Shown here piece by piece: positions 7,643-16,378 of a stretch of DNA of 64,000 nt (within the stretch, counting starts at the first letter, position 1; each line of letters begins with the position of its first letter). A program made the position numbers and the translations under genes. Origin of the DNA: SLDF01 sp964537925 (GTDB lineage: Bacteria; Bacteroidota; Bacteroidia; Chitinophagales; Saprospiraceae); the NCBI GenBank assembly GCA_964537925.1, contig CAZICV010000006.1:224251-288250 (forward strand). Direction: 5' to 3'. Under the pieces are notes generated by a model. The model was not told where the DNA came from. It saw nothing but the letters and a program-made list of their open reading frames with translations, and searched no databases.

Positions 7643-9367
7643 TTAGTACCGGACCAATTCCCGGCGAAGCGCCCTGGTCGATTTTCCGCCTTTCGATACC
7701 GGAGGAGGAGAAGCCTGGAAGCCGCCTGCACGGAATACACGGATCTTCTGCCGGCGGTAGTTTACCTGCCTCAGCACTTTTTCCAGTCCGTCTATATCCT
7801 GTTTCGGCACCTCGAAGAAGGTCTGCTCACCACGTACGTTGATACGGCCGATGCCGATCCGTTGTCCCGGCGTCACCTGGTTGATCAGTTCGATCAGCGA
7901 GCCCGGCGTAAATCCGTGCTTGTGGCCCAGGTTGATCGAAAGCTCCTGGAAATCCTGTGAGCCTGCACCACGGGAATTGCGATCGCGCGAAGGCAGCGAC
8001 GCACCTTTGGCAGACCTGCGGTCTCCGGCGCCTGCGGAAGAATGCACGACCACATCGTTCTGCTGCTCATAGTATGCGAACAAACCGGCAAACTCCTGGG
8101 CGATCACGCGCTGTATGAGCTGTTCTTTGGTCAGCCCTTCCAGGCTGTCGTACAATTCTCTCAGCATATCCGGCTCCACGATAGACGGCAGTTCGGCTTT
8201 CTCGAGATCTGCGACGAATCTCATCATCCGCTTAGCCAGGACCTCCTTGCGACCGGGCAGAGTGGCCACTCCTATCTGCTGACCGATCTTCTGCTCGATG
8301 CGACGGAGGATATGCCGGTCGCCCTGCGTACATATGATGACCGAAGTACCGGTCTTGCCGGCACGTCCTGTCCGGCCACTGCGGTGATTGTAGACTTCCG
8401 CCTCGTCAGGCAGGTGGTAATGTATCACGTGAGTGAGGTCCTCCACATCTATACCCCTTGCTGCCACATCGGTGGCAATGAGGACCTGCAGATGTTGTTT
8501 GCGGAATTTGTTCATCACGTGATCGCGCTGGGCCTGGGACAGGTCGCCGTGCAGAGAGTCTGCGCGATAACCATCCTTCACCAGCTTGTCTGCCAGTTCC
8601 TGTGTATCACGGCGGGTACGGCAGAATATGATCCCGTAAAAGTCGGCGTGATAGTCAAGCAACTGCTTCAGGGCAGCATATTTCTCGGATACCCGTACGA
8701 GTACCGCTTCGTGCGTAATCTGGGACGAGGAGAGGTTTTTCCTCCCGATCGTTACTTCCAGCGGGTTGACCATGTGCTCGGCTGCGATCAACGCTATGGT
8801 TGGCGGCATCGTAGCCGAAAAGAGCAGCGTATTGCGCTCGGGTGGCACCACAGACAGGATCGCCTGCAGACTTTCGGTAAATCCCATCTGCAGCATCTCG
8901 TCCGCTTCGTCCAGCACTACTTTGCGCACAGTGTCCAGGCGCGCTACTTTACGCTGGATCAGGTCCACCAGGCGACCCGGAGTAGCAACGATGATGTGTA
9001 CGCCCTGCTTGAGCGCCCTGATCTGCTGTTCGATACTCGATCCGCCGTATACGGCGACAATACGGATATCTCTCAGGTGACCTGCATAAGATTCCAGGTC
9101 GCGGCAGATCTGCAGGCACAGCTCCCTTGTAGGCGACAGGATCAATGCCTGCGGTCTGTTTTCCGTGGTATCGATCTGTTGCAGGACAGGAAGCCCGAAA
9201 GCTGCCGTTTTACCTGTACCGGTCTGCGCCAGCGCGAGGATATCGCGATCCTGCTGCAACAATGCCGGGATCACTTCCTGCTGCACAGGAGTGGGTTCTA
9301 CAAAGCCAAGATCCTCAACTGCCTTGCATAGTTCGGCCCCCAGGCCGAGTTCTCTGAATGTCTTCAT
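7643..9367 (-). CDS. DEAD-box RNA helicase (DeaD/CsdA type)
   Basis: The 574-residue ATP-dependent RNA helicase has all core motifs in order: AQTGTGKTAA (I), PTREL (Ia), ATPGR, DEADEM (II), SAT (III), then ATDVAARGID and HRSGRTGRAG (V-VI). After a basic low-complexity linker (about 450-480), residues 490-560 (LSINLGHKHGFTPGSLIELI) resemble the DbpA-type RNA-binding domain of DeaD/DbpA proteins. It likely remodels structured RNA in ribosome assembly and cold adaptation. A long leader of about 130 nt precedes the start. Confidence 0.92.
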   Translation of the reverse strand: MKTFRELGLGAELCKAVEDLGFVEPTPVQQEVIPALLQQDRDILALAQTGTGKTAAFGLPVLQQIDTTENRPQALILSPTRELCLQICRDLESYAGHLRDIRIVAVYGGSSIEQQIRALKQGVHIIVATPGRLVDLIQRKVARLDTVRKVVLDEADEMLQMGFTESLQAILSVVPPERNTLLFSATMPPTIALIAAEHMVNPLEVTIGRKNLSSSQITHEAVLVRVSEKYAALKQLLDYHADFYGIIFCRTRRDTQELADKLVKDGYRADSLHGDLSQAQRDHVMNKFRKQHLQVLIATDVAARGIDVEDLTHVIHYHLPDEAEVYNHRSGRTGRAGKTGTSVIICTQGDRHILRRIEQKIGQQIGVATLPGRKEVLAKRMMRFVADLEKAELPSIVEPDMLRELYDSLEGLTKEQLIQRVIAQEFAGLFAYYEQQNDVVVHSSAGAGDRRSAKGASLPSRDRNSRGAGSQDFQELSINLGHKHGFTPGSLIELINQVTPGQRIGIGRINVRGEQTFFEVPKQDIDGLEKVLRQVNYRRQKIRVFRAGGFQASPPPVSKGGKSTRALRRELVRY

Positions 9368-9494
9368 GAATAAAATAAAAAGGTACTAAATAAGATACTT
9401 CGCGTCAACTGTAGTACAGATCCGGGACTGACGCGATACAACATGCAGGCAGCTTTGGGCCATTACTAGGATGACTATGAGTTCAATTTCGCTG

Positions 9495-9502
9495 CAAAGA
9501 TA
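9495..9502 (-). promoter_or_regulatory. -7 box TATCTTTG with long leader for the DEAD-box gene
   Basis: A perfect TAnnTTTG on the minus strand lies 128 nt before the helicase ATG at 9367. The 288-bp gap 9368-9655 holds no gene; its helicase-proximal half would be the 5' untranslated leader. Long leaders are common for cold-regulated helicases elsewhere, so post-transcriptional control is possible here, but no defined structure was identified. Confidence 0.5.
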
Positions 9503-9655
9503 ACGAATAATTGTAAATCACTGATAATGAATTTTTAACGACCTCCCGTTTGCAAAAATGCTGCATGTCTGGCTACTGCGCAAAGCGCCCAATCTCCACG
9601 AGGAGAAGAAAGCGGACACCTTATTTTTACTTACCTGCATCCGGCCTGCGCCAAT

Positions 9656-10135
9656 TTAGATTTGGCGGAGATCTTTTTCAGACAGCATGACGGCAGCCGG
9701 CAAAAAAGGCGAGGCATCGCCTCCCCACCGGATGATCTCGCGCACGATCGTAGAACTGATATGCGAAAATTGAGGCTGGGAGATCAGGAATACGGTCTCC
9801 AGCTCCTTCCCTACGATGCTGTTGAGCTGGGATATGGTCTTTTCGTAGTCGAAGTCCGAAGCGTTGCGCAGGCCGCGAACCAGGTAACGCGCCCCTACTT
9901 CGTTGCAATAATGCGCTGTAAGACCTTCGAAATAATCTACACGGACACGAGGCTCTCCTGCGAAAACCTTCCGTATCCACTCCATCCGGCGTTCCAGGTC
10001 AAACAGGTAGGTCTTCTGCGAATTCTGGCCGACAGCCACGATGATCTCGTCAAAAAGCGGGAGAGCCCGCAACACGATATCTTCATGACCCGACGTGAAG
10101 GGGTCGAAAGACCCGGGAAATACAGCTTTCTTCAT
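9656..10135 (-). CDS. coaD: Pantetheine-phosphate adenylyltransferase
   Basis: This is the 159-residue enzyme of coenzyme A synthesis that joins 4'-phosphopantetheine and ATP to dephospho-CoA. MKKAVFPGSFDPFTSGHEDI contains the nucleotidyl-transferase (T/S)xGH motif, with H17 expected to be catalytic; RYLVRGLRNASDFDYE and ISSTIVREII are the other family signatures. The length is exactly typical, so the ATG at 10135 is chosen and the longer frame to 10363 rejected. It follows the gene for an exported protein by 40 nt on the same strand. Confidence 0.95.
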   Translation of the reverse strand: MKKAVFPGSFDPFTSGHEDIVLRALPLFDEIIVAVGQNSQKTYLFDLERRMEWIRKVFAGEPRVRVDYFEGLTAHYCNEVGARYLVRGLRNASDFDYEKTISQLNSIVGKELETVFLISQPQFSHISSTIVREIIRWGGDASPFLPAAVMLSEKDLRQI

Positions 10136-10175
10136 AACTGGCGGAATAACTGTGCCACCGTGAAGATACGCCCTT

Positions 10176-10748
10176 TCACAGAAAGCGGAAGGACTCCAGG
10201 AACTCATCGATCTCCGGCCGGCCGGCCAGCTCTTCCGGGAAAACAACCTGGAGATTGTAAAACCTGTTGTCCCTGACAAATGCCAGTGACTTGACAAGGC
10301 CCTTGCCCCTGTCGAAGCGAACGCGCCAGACAATACCCGGCGATCCGGACACCTGCCGCTCACCCCTGTACTCTTCTTTGCCCATTACCGCCTCCACACT
10401 CTCTGATACAGTCGCATCAAAAAGCTCTCCCACCAGGTCAATGGAGTCGTGGTGTATACCGCTGCCGGGAGGGTACTCCCAGAACTGGAACACCATCCTC
10501 AGCCTGCGGTTGCCGATCACATGCTCGGAGATATAGCGTTCCACCCGCAACATACCTACGGGTGTCTGTTCCTCTGTGCGTTCGTGCAACAGGGAATCCG
10601 AGGGGAACCACAAGGTACAATTACAATCCTGTGGCCGCTGGTAAGCCTGGGCGGAGGCCACGCCCCCGGTCAGGACAAGCATTGTCGCGACAAGGCCAAC
10701 TAGCCAGGAAGGACGAAGCCCCGTATATACTGCAACTATTTTCTTCAT
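10176..10748 (-). CDS. Exported protein of unknown function
   Basis: The 190-residue protein begins with a long basic n-region and hydrophobic segment ending GGVASAQA, a standard signal peptide with AxA cleavage. The mature protein (CNCTLWFPSDSLLHER to the end ESFRFL) is a small alpha/beta domain with no recognised family. The C-terminal pattern FYNLQVVFPEELAGRPEIDE followed by FLESFRF resembles proteins that end with a threshold helix such as DcrB/PsbP-like folds, which is only an impression. It is upstream of coaD and probably co-transcribed with it. The start at 10748 is chosen for the signal peptide. Confidence 0.65.
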   Translation of the reverse strand: MKKIVAVYTGLRPSWLVGLVATMLVLTGGVASAQAYQRPQDCNCTLWFPSDSLLHERTEEQTPVGMLRVERYISEHVIGNRRLRMVFQFWEYPPGSGIHHDSIDLVGELFDATVSESVEAVMGKEEYRGERQVSGSPGIVWRVRFDRGKGLVKSLAFVRDNRFYNLQVVFPEELAGRPEIDEFLESFRFL

Positions 10749-10867
10749 CACGGCAAAGTTAATGGAACGGCAACGTCCGGCATCGAATTGCTGCAGGATC
10801 AAAAAGTCTTATACCGGTGTGACGGAGCAGCGAAATAAACTTGCCCCGGGCAACAGGCCTAATTATG

Positions 10868-10875
10868 TATATTTG
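10868..10875 (+). promoter_or_regulatory. -7 box TATATTTG for the lpd gene
   Basis: A perfect TAnnTTTG lies 27 nt upstream of the ATG at 10903, with a TTG at 10841-10843 as possible -33 element. It rules out the longer upstream reading to 10762. Confidence 0.6.
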
Positions 10876-10902
10876 TCCGTTAAACTCAAACTGTATCATC
10901 GT

Positions 10903-12300
10903 ATGAATTTCGATCTGATCGTAATCGGCAGCGGCCCCGGCGGATATGTAGCTGCCATACGTGCAGCCCAGCTGGGCATGAAAGTAGCTGTCGTAGAACG
11001 GGATAATCTTGGAGGCATCTGCCTCAACTGGGGCTGTATCCCGACCAAAGCACTCCTGAAAAGCGCACAGGTATTCGAATATATTTCCCATGCCAAAGAT
11101 TACGGTATCAGCATTGGCAAGCACGAAGCTGATTTTCCGGCTATCATATCCCGCAGCCGGGATGTGGCCAACGGTATGAGCAAAGGCATACAGTTTCTCT
11201 TCAAGAAGAACAAGATCACGGTGCTCGAAGGCGCCGGGAAGCTCATTCGCGGTAAAAAAGTGGAGGTGACCGGCAAAGACGGCAGCACTACAACCTATGA
11301 AGCGCCGCATATCATCATAGCCACCGGCGGCAGAGCGAAAGAGCTGCCCAACCTGCCCATCGACGGCAAGAAGATCATCGGCTATCGCCAGGCAATGAGC
11401 CTGGAGACACAACCAAAGAAAATCGTCGTGGTCGGAGCAGGCGCCATCGGCGTCGAGTTTGCCTATTTCTACAATTCCATAGGCACGGAGGTCATCGTAG
11501 TGGAATTCATGGAGCAGGGGCTTGTGCCCCGTGAAGATGTGGAGATCTCTAAAGAACTGACCAAGGTGTTCCAGAAGAAAGGGATCAAGGTCCTGGCAAA
11601 TACATCTGTAGAATCTGTAGATAGCACGGGCTCCGGATGCAAGGTAACGACCAAGAGCCGCAAAGACGGCAAGACGGAACTGATCGAATGCGACCTCGTG
11701 CTCTCGGCAGCAGGCGTCTCTGCCAATATAGAGAACATAGGCCTGGAAACGCTGGGCGTCCGCACCGAGAAAGGCACCATACCCGTAGATGAATACTACC
11801 GCACCAATGTGCCGGGCATCTATGCGATCGGAGACGTAATACCTGGCCCTGCACTGGCACACGTCGCCAGCGCCGAAGGCATCCTCTGCGTAGAGAAGAT
11901 AGCCGGTCACCACCCGGAGCCGATCGACTACAACAATATCCCGTCCTGCACCTATTGTTCGCCGGAGATAGCCTCAGTGGGCTATACAGAAGAAGCTGCC
12001 AAAGCGGCCGGATACGAAGTGAAAGTGGGCAAGTTCCCGTTTTCGGCATCCGGCAAAGCCAGCGCAGCAGGTCACAAGGAGGGTTTTGTAAAAGTCATCT
12101 ACGATGCGCGCTACGGAGAGTGGCTGGGAGCACACATGATCGGTTACAATGTGACTGAAATGATCGCCGAGGTCGTAGCCGCCCGCAAACTGGAAACGAC
12201 CGGTCACGAGATCATCAAATCAATACACCCCCACCCTACTATGAGCGAGGCTGTCATGGAAGCGACGGCAGCCGCTTACGGAGAGGTGATACACCTGTAA
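10903..12300 (+). CDS. lpd: Dihydrolipoyl dehydrogenase (E3)
   Basis: The 465-residue FAD enzyme reoxidises dihydrolipoamide with NAD+ in the pyruvate, 2-oxoglutarate and branched-chain dehydrogenase complexes. The FAD motif IGSGPGG (8-14) is followed by the redox-active disulfide CLNWGC (C40, C45); the NAD motif VVVGAGAIGVEFA lies near 175, the second FAD contact YAIGDV near 307, and the C-terminal HPHPTMSEA holds the catalytic His. The enzyme looks complete. It is transcribed alone, with the E1/E2 genes not nearby. Confidence 0.95.
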   Translation: MNFDLIVIGSGPGGYVAAIRAAQLGMKVAVVERDNLGGICLNWGCIPTKALLKSAQVFEYISHAKDYGISIGKHEADFPAIISRSRDVANGMSKGIQFLFKKNKITVLEGAGKLIRGKKVEVTGKDGSTTTYEAPHIIIATGGRAKELPNLPIDGKKIIGYRQAMSLETQPKKIVVVGAGAIGVEFAYFYNSIGTEVIVVEFMEQGLVPREDVEISKELTKVFQKKGIKVLANTSVESVDSTGSGCKVTTKSRKDGKTELIECDLVLSAAGVSANIENIGLETLGVRTEKGTIPVDEYYRTNVPGIYAIGDVIPGPALAHVASAEGILCVEKIAGHHPEPIDYNNIPSCTYCSPEIASVGYTEEAAKAAGYEVKVGKFPFSASGKASAAGHKEGFVKVIYDARYGEWLGAHMIGYNVTEMIAEVVAARKLETTGHEIIKSIHPHPTMSEAVMEATAAAYGEVIHL

Positions 12301-12310
12301 TACCGAGGCG

Positions 12311-12357
12311 ACCGGTATCCGGGCGGCGGGAATATCTTCTTTCGCCCGGGTACCGGT
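12311..12357 (+). terminator. Hairpin after lpd
   Basis: Arms 12311-12325 and 12343-12357 pair over 15 bp with one G-U, enclosing a 17-nt loop; a short T-run follows. It is a probable terminator of lpd. Confidence 0.55.
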
Positions 12358-12431
12358 ACACATTTTATAAACCCTGCCTCGCGACTTCCGCCTAAACAAA
12401 CAATTATTTCACCAAGAGCCAATTCCGTCCA

Positions 12432-15400
12432 GTGAAACTATTCCTTCACCCCAAAGCACAAACACGCAGGATGATGATCTTATCTACAATCGTAGCAGCC
12501 GTACTCATGCTAGGGTACTCCGACAATCCGCCCAATGGCCGTACGGGCGCTCCCGGCGAAAGCACGTGCAGCGAATGTCACTCCGGAGGCGGCAGCATCA
12601 ACGGCAACATCACTATCCAGGGTCTGCCTGCTACCGTCAGCCCTTCGACGCCGTACGACATATCCGTTGTGATCGCCTATACATCCGGTACCCCCCTGAC
12701 GGCGGGTTTCCAGATGGTCGCTCTCAACGGAGCGAATACAAACATAGGCAGTTTCAGCAACCTGGGTCCGGCAGTGGCGACCGAGACCTTCAACCAGCGG
12801 ACTTATGTGGAGCACCGGCCCGCCCAGGCTTTTGGCGGCGGCAATGAGGTGACCTATACCTTCCGGTGGACCTCACCGGCCAATACATCCAACAACAACA
12901 TCACTTTCTACGCCATCGCCAATCTCGCCAACGGCAATAACAGCAGCAGCGGAGACAGGGTGATCACAACCACTGCGCAGAGCCTTTTTCAGACGATCCA
13001 GGGTGATCCTCTCGAAGTGGATATCATCAATATACAACATGTGACCTGCAACGGAGGGAGCAACGGCTCTGCCACAGCAATCGCTTCAGGCGGTATCATC
13101 CCATATACGTACAACTGGTCCAACGGGGGCACCTCGGCCGTACTCAACAATGTACCGGCCGGAGCCTACACGGTCACAGTCACGGACAACAACGCCGAGA
13201 CAGCCACGGCTACCGTAACGATCACTCAGCCGGCTCCGATCATCATAAACCTCGTCTTCTCCGAGCCGATCGATTGCCTGAACCCCACTGCCGAGATCGT
13301 AGTGCAGGCTACAGGCGGCACAGCCCCGCTCAGCTACAACTGGTCCAATGGCGCCTCAGGGACCAATATCACCGTCGCACAGGCAGGAACATATGTAGTG
13401 ACAGTCAGCGATGCAAATTCCTGCAGCTCCACACTGTCCGTACAGATCGAAGGCGATACGGATGCGCCGGTCATTTCGGCGGGTCCTGACCTGTACCTGT
13501 ACTGTATCAAAGAAGGGATCACACTGGAAGGCTCCGGTCCCGTCGGTCCGGACTACACGGTCAGCTGGCTCACGCTCTCCGGCAATATCGTTTCCGGTGA
13601 GGGTACATATACACCCTTGGTAGACGCCATCGGCGAATACCTGCTCCTCGTGGTCAATGCCGACAATGGCTGTAGCTCTGTAGACACTGCTTTTATCACG
13701 GGAGCATCGCCGGAACTGTTCGCATCAGCTACTTCCGGCAATGTCCAGTGTTTCGGTGAAAACAACGGCACTGCCAGTGCTCAGGCTACAGGCGGCAACC
13801 CCGGGTACTCCTATCTCTGGTCCAACGGAGCAGCGACCCAGCAGATCACCGGGCTCGCACCAGGTGTATATACCGTGACTGTAACGGACAACCTGGGATG
13901 TACGGATACTGCATCCGTAACGATCACCCAACCTGCCCAGCTCACAGCCATAATGACAATCACGCACGAGACTGCCCCCGGCGCACAGGATGGCACTGCT
14001 TCTGCCTCTCTTACAGGAGGTACTGCCTGTGCATATGAGTGGTCCAACGGAAGCAATGGCCAGGAGATCACCGGACTTGCCCCAGGTACATACACTGTTA
14101 CGGTCATCGACTGCAACGGGTGTACGGCAAGTGCTACGGGAACAGTCATTGCATTCGACTGCGGGTTTACAGTATCTGCCAGTGCGGAGCATGTACTTTG
14201 CTACGGAGGCAGCAACGGCTCGATCACGTCCGTACTCAACGGCGGCTCCATGCCATTCTCTTACCTGTGGTCCAACGGTCAGACGACTGCCAACCTGGTC
14301 AATATACCTGCGGGCAACTACTCACTGACGGTCACGGATGCCAATAACTGTACGGCTACCGTATCCGCGACGGTAACAGAACCGACACAGGTAACCGCAC
14401 AGGTGACCACTACACCTGTCTCCGAAGAAGATGCCAATGACGGGACATGTACAGCAGTCGCTGACGGCGGCACTCCGCCTTACACATATCTCTGGAGCAA
14501 CGGATCGGCTACACCGGTCATCACAGGACTGGCGCCCGGCAATTACCAGGTCACGGTCACCGATCATAATGGCTGTACTACTACAGCCGAAGGATTCATC
14601 AGCGACCCGGCCTGCCTGCTGGATGTATCAACAGGTATCAGCGCTGGGATTTCGTGTGCCGGAGATGCTACGGGGCAGATCTGGGTAAGCGTCGACGAAG
14701 GCACTCCACCTTATACCATCACATGGTCCAATGGCGCGGATACGGATACGATCAGCGGATTGGTTGCAGGCAGCTACGGCGTCACCATCACTGATGCCAC
14801 CGGTTGCCGCGAGCAGGCTACTGTCGTACTCTCCGAACCGACACCCATACAGTTAGACGCAGATATACTTCCTACACTCGCGGGGGCTTCACTGGGCCGC
14901 ATACGCACTACCGCATCAGGTGGAACGGGAACACTGACATATACCTGGGAAAACGGTGACACCACACCCGACAGGACAGGCCTGAGTGCCGGATCCTACA
15001 GCGTCACAGTCACTGATGAGAATGGCTGCAGTATAACGGAATCGATCGTGATAGCAGAAGTCGATTGTACACTGAGCGCCGAAGCTACCCAGGTAGAAGC
15101 CGTGACCTGCTTTGGCGGTGATGACGGCTCTGCAGAAGTAATCTTCTCCGATGGACACGGCCATACTGCCCTGCTGTGGAGCAACGCTGCGGGTACTTCT
15201 CTTATCGACGACCTCACGGCGGGAATCTACAGTGTCACGCTCACCGACGAGCTCGGTTGTACGATATCCGATACGGTGACAGTCACCGAACCGGCAGCCC
15301 TGAGTTATACAATAATCGAACTGGTAGATCAGCTCAATGTAGATGGTACCGGCAAGATCGTACTCGCCCCTGCAGGCGGTACGGCTCCATACACATATAA

Positions 15401-15800
15401 CTGGACGCTCGACGGGCAGCCGTTTACAGACCCACTGGAGGATCTTTTTGCCGGCGCATACCAGGCCACCATCACCGATGCTGCCGGTTGTACGCTGGAG
15501 ACAGAGGTCTTTGTCCTGGAAGTACTCTCTTCAACGGGCAATACGAGGCTTCAGGACCTCGTGAAGGTCTATCCCAACCCTGCAAGCACTTACCTCTTTG
15601 TAGAGCTGCAGGGGTATGAAGAGAGCGGCAGCGCAGATATCAGGCTGACTGATCTCAATGGAAGGGTATTGTACCGGGCTCTCTCACCGTGGTCGGACAA
15701 CCTGCTGCGCATACCACTCGAAAACCTGGTTCCGGGTCTGTATTTTCTGCAGTTGCAGACAGACGAATCCGGTGCAGCATTCCGTTTTGTAAAAAATTAA
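12432..15800 (+). CDS. Large secreted SprB-repeat protein with T9SS C-terminal domain
   Basis: The 1122-residue surface or secreted protein starts with a signal-like segment (MMILSTIVAAVLMLGYS), then a region with CSECHSGGGS and VAYTSG/FQMVAL-like strands that resembles the choice-of-anchor V domain (about 40-190). About ten SprB-type repeats of 65-75 residues follow, each with a core like GGTPPYTYLWSNG and APGxYxVTVTD, up to about 1040. The end, KVYPNPASTYLFVEL to RFVKN, is a type A T9SS sorting domain, so export by the type IX system is expected. Adhesion or gliding is plausible. The frame opens with GTG at 12432; an ATG at 12471 is a good alternative. Confidence 0.85.
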   Translation: MKLFLHPKAQTRRMMILSTIVAAVLMLGYSDNPPNGRTGAPGESTCSECHSGGGSINGNITIQGLPATVSPSTPYDISVVIAYTSGTPLTAGFQMVALNGANTNIGSFSNLGPAVATETFNQRTYVEHRPAQAFGGGNEVTYTFRWTSPANTSNNNITFYAIANLANGNNSSSGDRVITTTAQSLFQTIQGDPLEVDIINIQHVTCNGGSNGSATAIASGGIIPYTYNWSNGGTSAVLNNVPAGAYTVTVTDNNAETATATVTITQPAPIIINLVFSEPIDCLNPTAEIVVQATGGTAPLSYNWSNGASGTNITVAQAGTYVVTVSDANSCSSTLSVQIEGDTDAPVISAGPDLYLYCIKEGITLEGSGPVGPDYTVSWLTLSGNIVSGEGTYTPLVDAIGEYLLLVVNADNGCSSVDTAFITGASPELFASATSGNVQCFGENNGTASAQATGGNPGYSYLWSNGAATQQITGLAPGVYTVTVTDNLGCTDTASVTITQPAQLTAIMTITHETAPGAQDGTASASLTGGTACAYEWSNGSNGQEITGLAPGTYTVTVIDCNGCTASATGTVIAFDCGFTVSASAEHVLCYGGSNGSITSVLNGGSMPFSYLWSNGQTTANLVNIPAGNYSLTVTDANNCTATVSATVTEPTQVTAQVTTTPVSEEDANDGTCTAVADGGTPPYTYLWSNGSATPVITGLAPGNYQVTVTDHNGCTTTAEGFISDPACLLDVSTGISAGISCAGDATGQIWVSVDEGTPPYTITWSNGADTDTISGLVAGSYGVTITDATGCREQATVVLSEPTPIQLDADILPTLAGASLGRIRTTASGGTGTLTYTWENGDTTPDRTGLSAGSYSVTVTDENGCSITESIVIAEVDCTLSAEATQVEAVTCFGGDDGSAEVIFSDGHGHTALLWSNAAGTSLIDDLTAGIYSVTLTDELGCTISDTVTVTEPAALSYTIIELVDQLNVDGTGKIVLAPAGGTAPYTYNWTLDGQPFTDPLEDLFAGAYQATITDAAGCTLETEVFVLEVLSSTGNTRLQDLVKVYPNPASTYLFVELQGYEESGSADIRLTDLNGRVLYRALSPWSDNLLRIPLENLVPGLYFLQLQTDESGAAFRFVKN

Positions 15801-15805
15801 CCCGG

Positions 15806-15842
15806 GAGGTCCCCGGAAACAAATCCTTTCTCCGGGGACCTC
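15806..15842 (+). terminator. Hairpin after the SprB-repeat gene
   Basis: An 11-bp perfect stem (15806-15816 with 15832-15842) with a 15-nt loop separates the two plus-strand genes. The T-run is short. Confidence 0.5.
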
Positions 15843-15860
15843 TTGTCTATATCCTCAGCC

Positions 15861-16325
15861 ATGTCAACATACAAAAACCTGTTTTTCTTCCTGTTCCTGG
15901 TCTTGTCGCTTTCAGCCTGCCGCACCGATGATACGGACACACAGCATGTCCTCGACCTGAGACTGATCGAGGAATACATAGCAGCCAAGAATATCCAGGA
16001 TGTATCAAAGACAGCGAGCGGCCTGCACTATAAGATCAGCAAGCCGGGCGAAGGCAAGGCCGTCCAGGATACTTCCGTCATCTCTATGCGGTATACGGGC
16101 CGCCTGCTCAACGACGATGTCTTCGATTCGTCCGATAGCCTCCGCATCGCCCTGAATAGCCTTATCAAAGGGTTCCGCGAAGGTATCCCACTGGTCCGGG
16201 AGGGTGGAGAAATCAAGCTGATCGTCCCTTCCAACATAGGATATGGCTCCGGCGCTACGTCCTCCATCCCTGCCAACTCGGTACTGGTCTTCGACGTTGC
16301 GCTGTTCGAGGTAGATCCTGAATAA
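15861..16325 (+). CDS. FKBP-type peptidyl-prolyl isomerase lipoprotein
   Basis: The 154-residue protein has a signal peptide with lipobox (LFLVLSLSAC, Cys about 20), so it is probably anchored in a membrane facing the periplasm. The FKBP domain (about 50-152) shows SVISMRYTGRLLNDDVFDSS, IKGFREGIPLVREGGEIKLI, VPSNIGYGSG and IPANSVLVFDVALFEV, all typical of FKBP prolyl isomerases. It is shorter than FkpA-type proteins, lacking the N-terminal dimerisation helices. The ATG at 15861 is chosen because it gives a correct lipoprotein signal. Confidence 0.88.
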   Translation: MSTYKNLFFFLFLVLSLSACRTDDTDTQHVLDLRLIEEYIAAKNIQDVSKTASGLHYKISKPGEGKAVQDTSVISMRYTGRLLNDDVFDSSDSLRIALNSLIKGFREGIPLVREGGEIKLIVPSNIGYGSGATSSIPANSVLVFDVALFEVDPE

Positions 16326-16378
16326 ACGCGTCATAACAGGACCTGACCAGACTCGCCGACAAGTCGTATATTCGTCAG

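Noticed and set aside
8042..9331. Long open frame on the plus strand (429 codons) opposite the DEAD-box helicase
   Set aside because: It is antisense to a gene with complete helicase motifs, has no family pattern, and is expected from the codon usage of the real gene.
10759..11913. Minus-strand open frame of 384 codons opposite lpd
   Set aside because: lpd carries all catalytic motifs on the other strand; the antisense protein shows no fold.
13020..15540. DNA repeats in the SprB-repeat gene considered as a VNTR or CRISPR
   Set aside because: They are degenerate protein-coding repeats in one frame, not short identical units.
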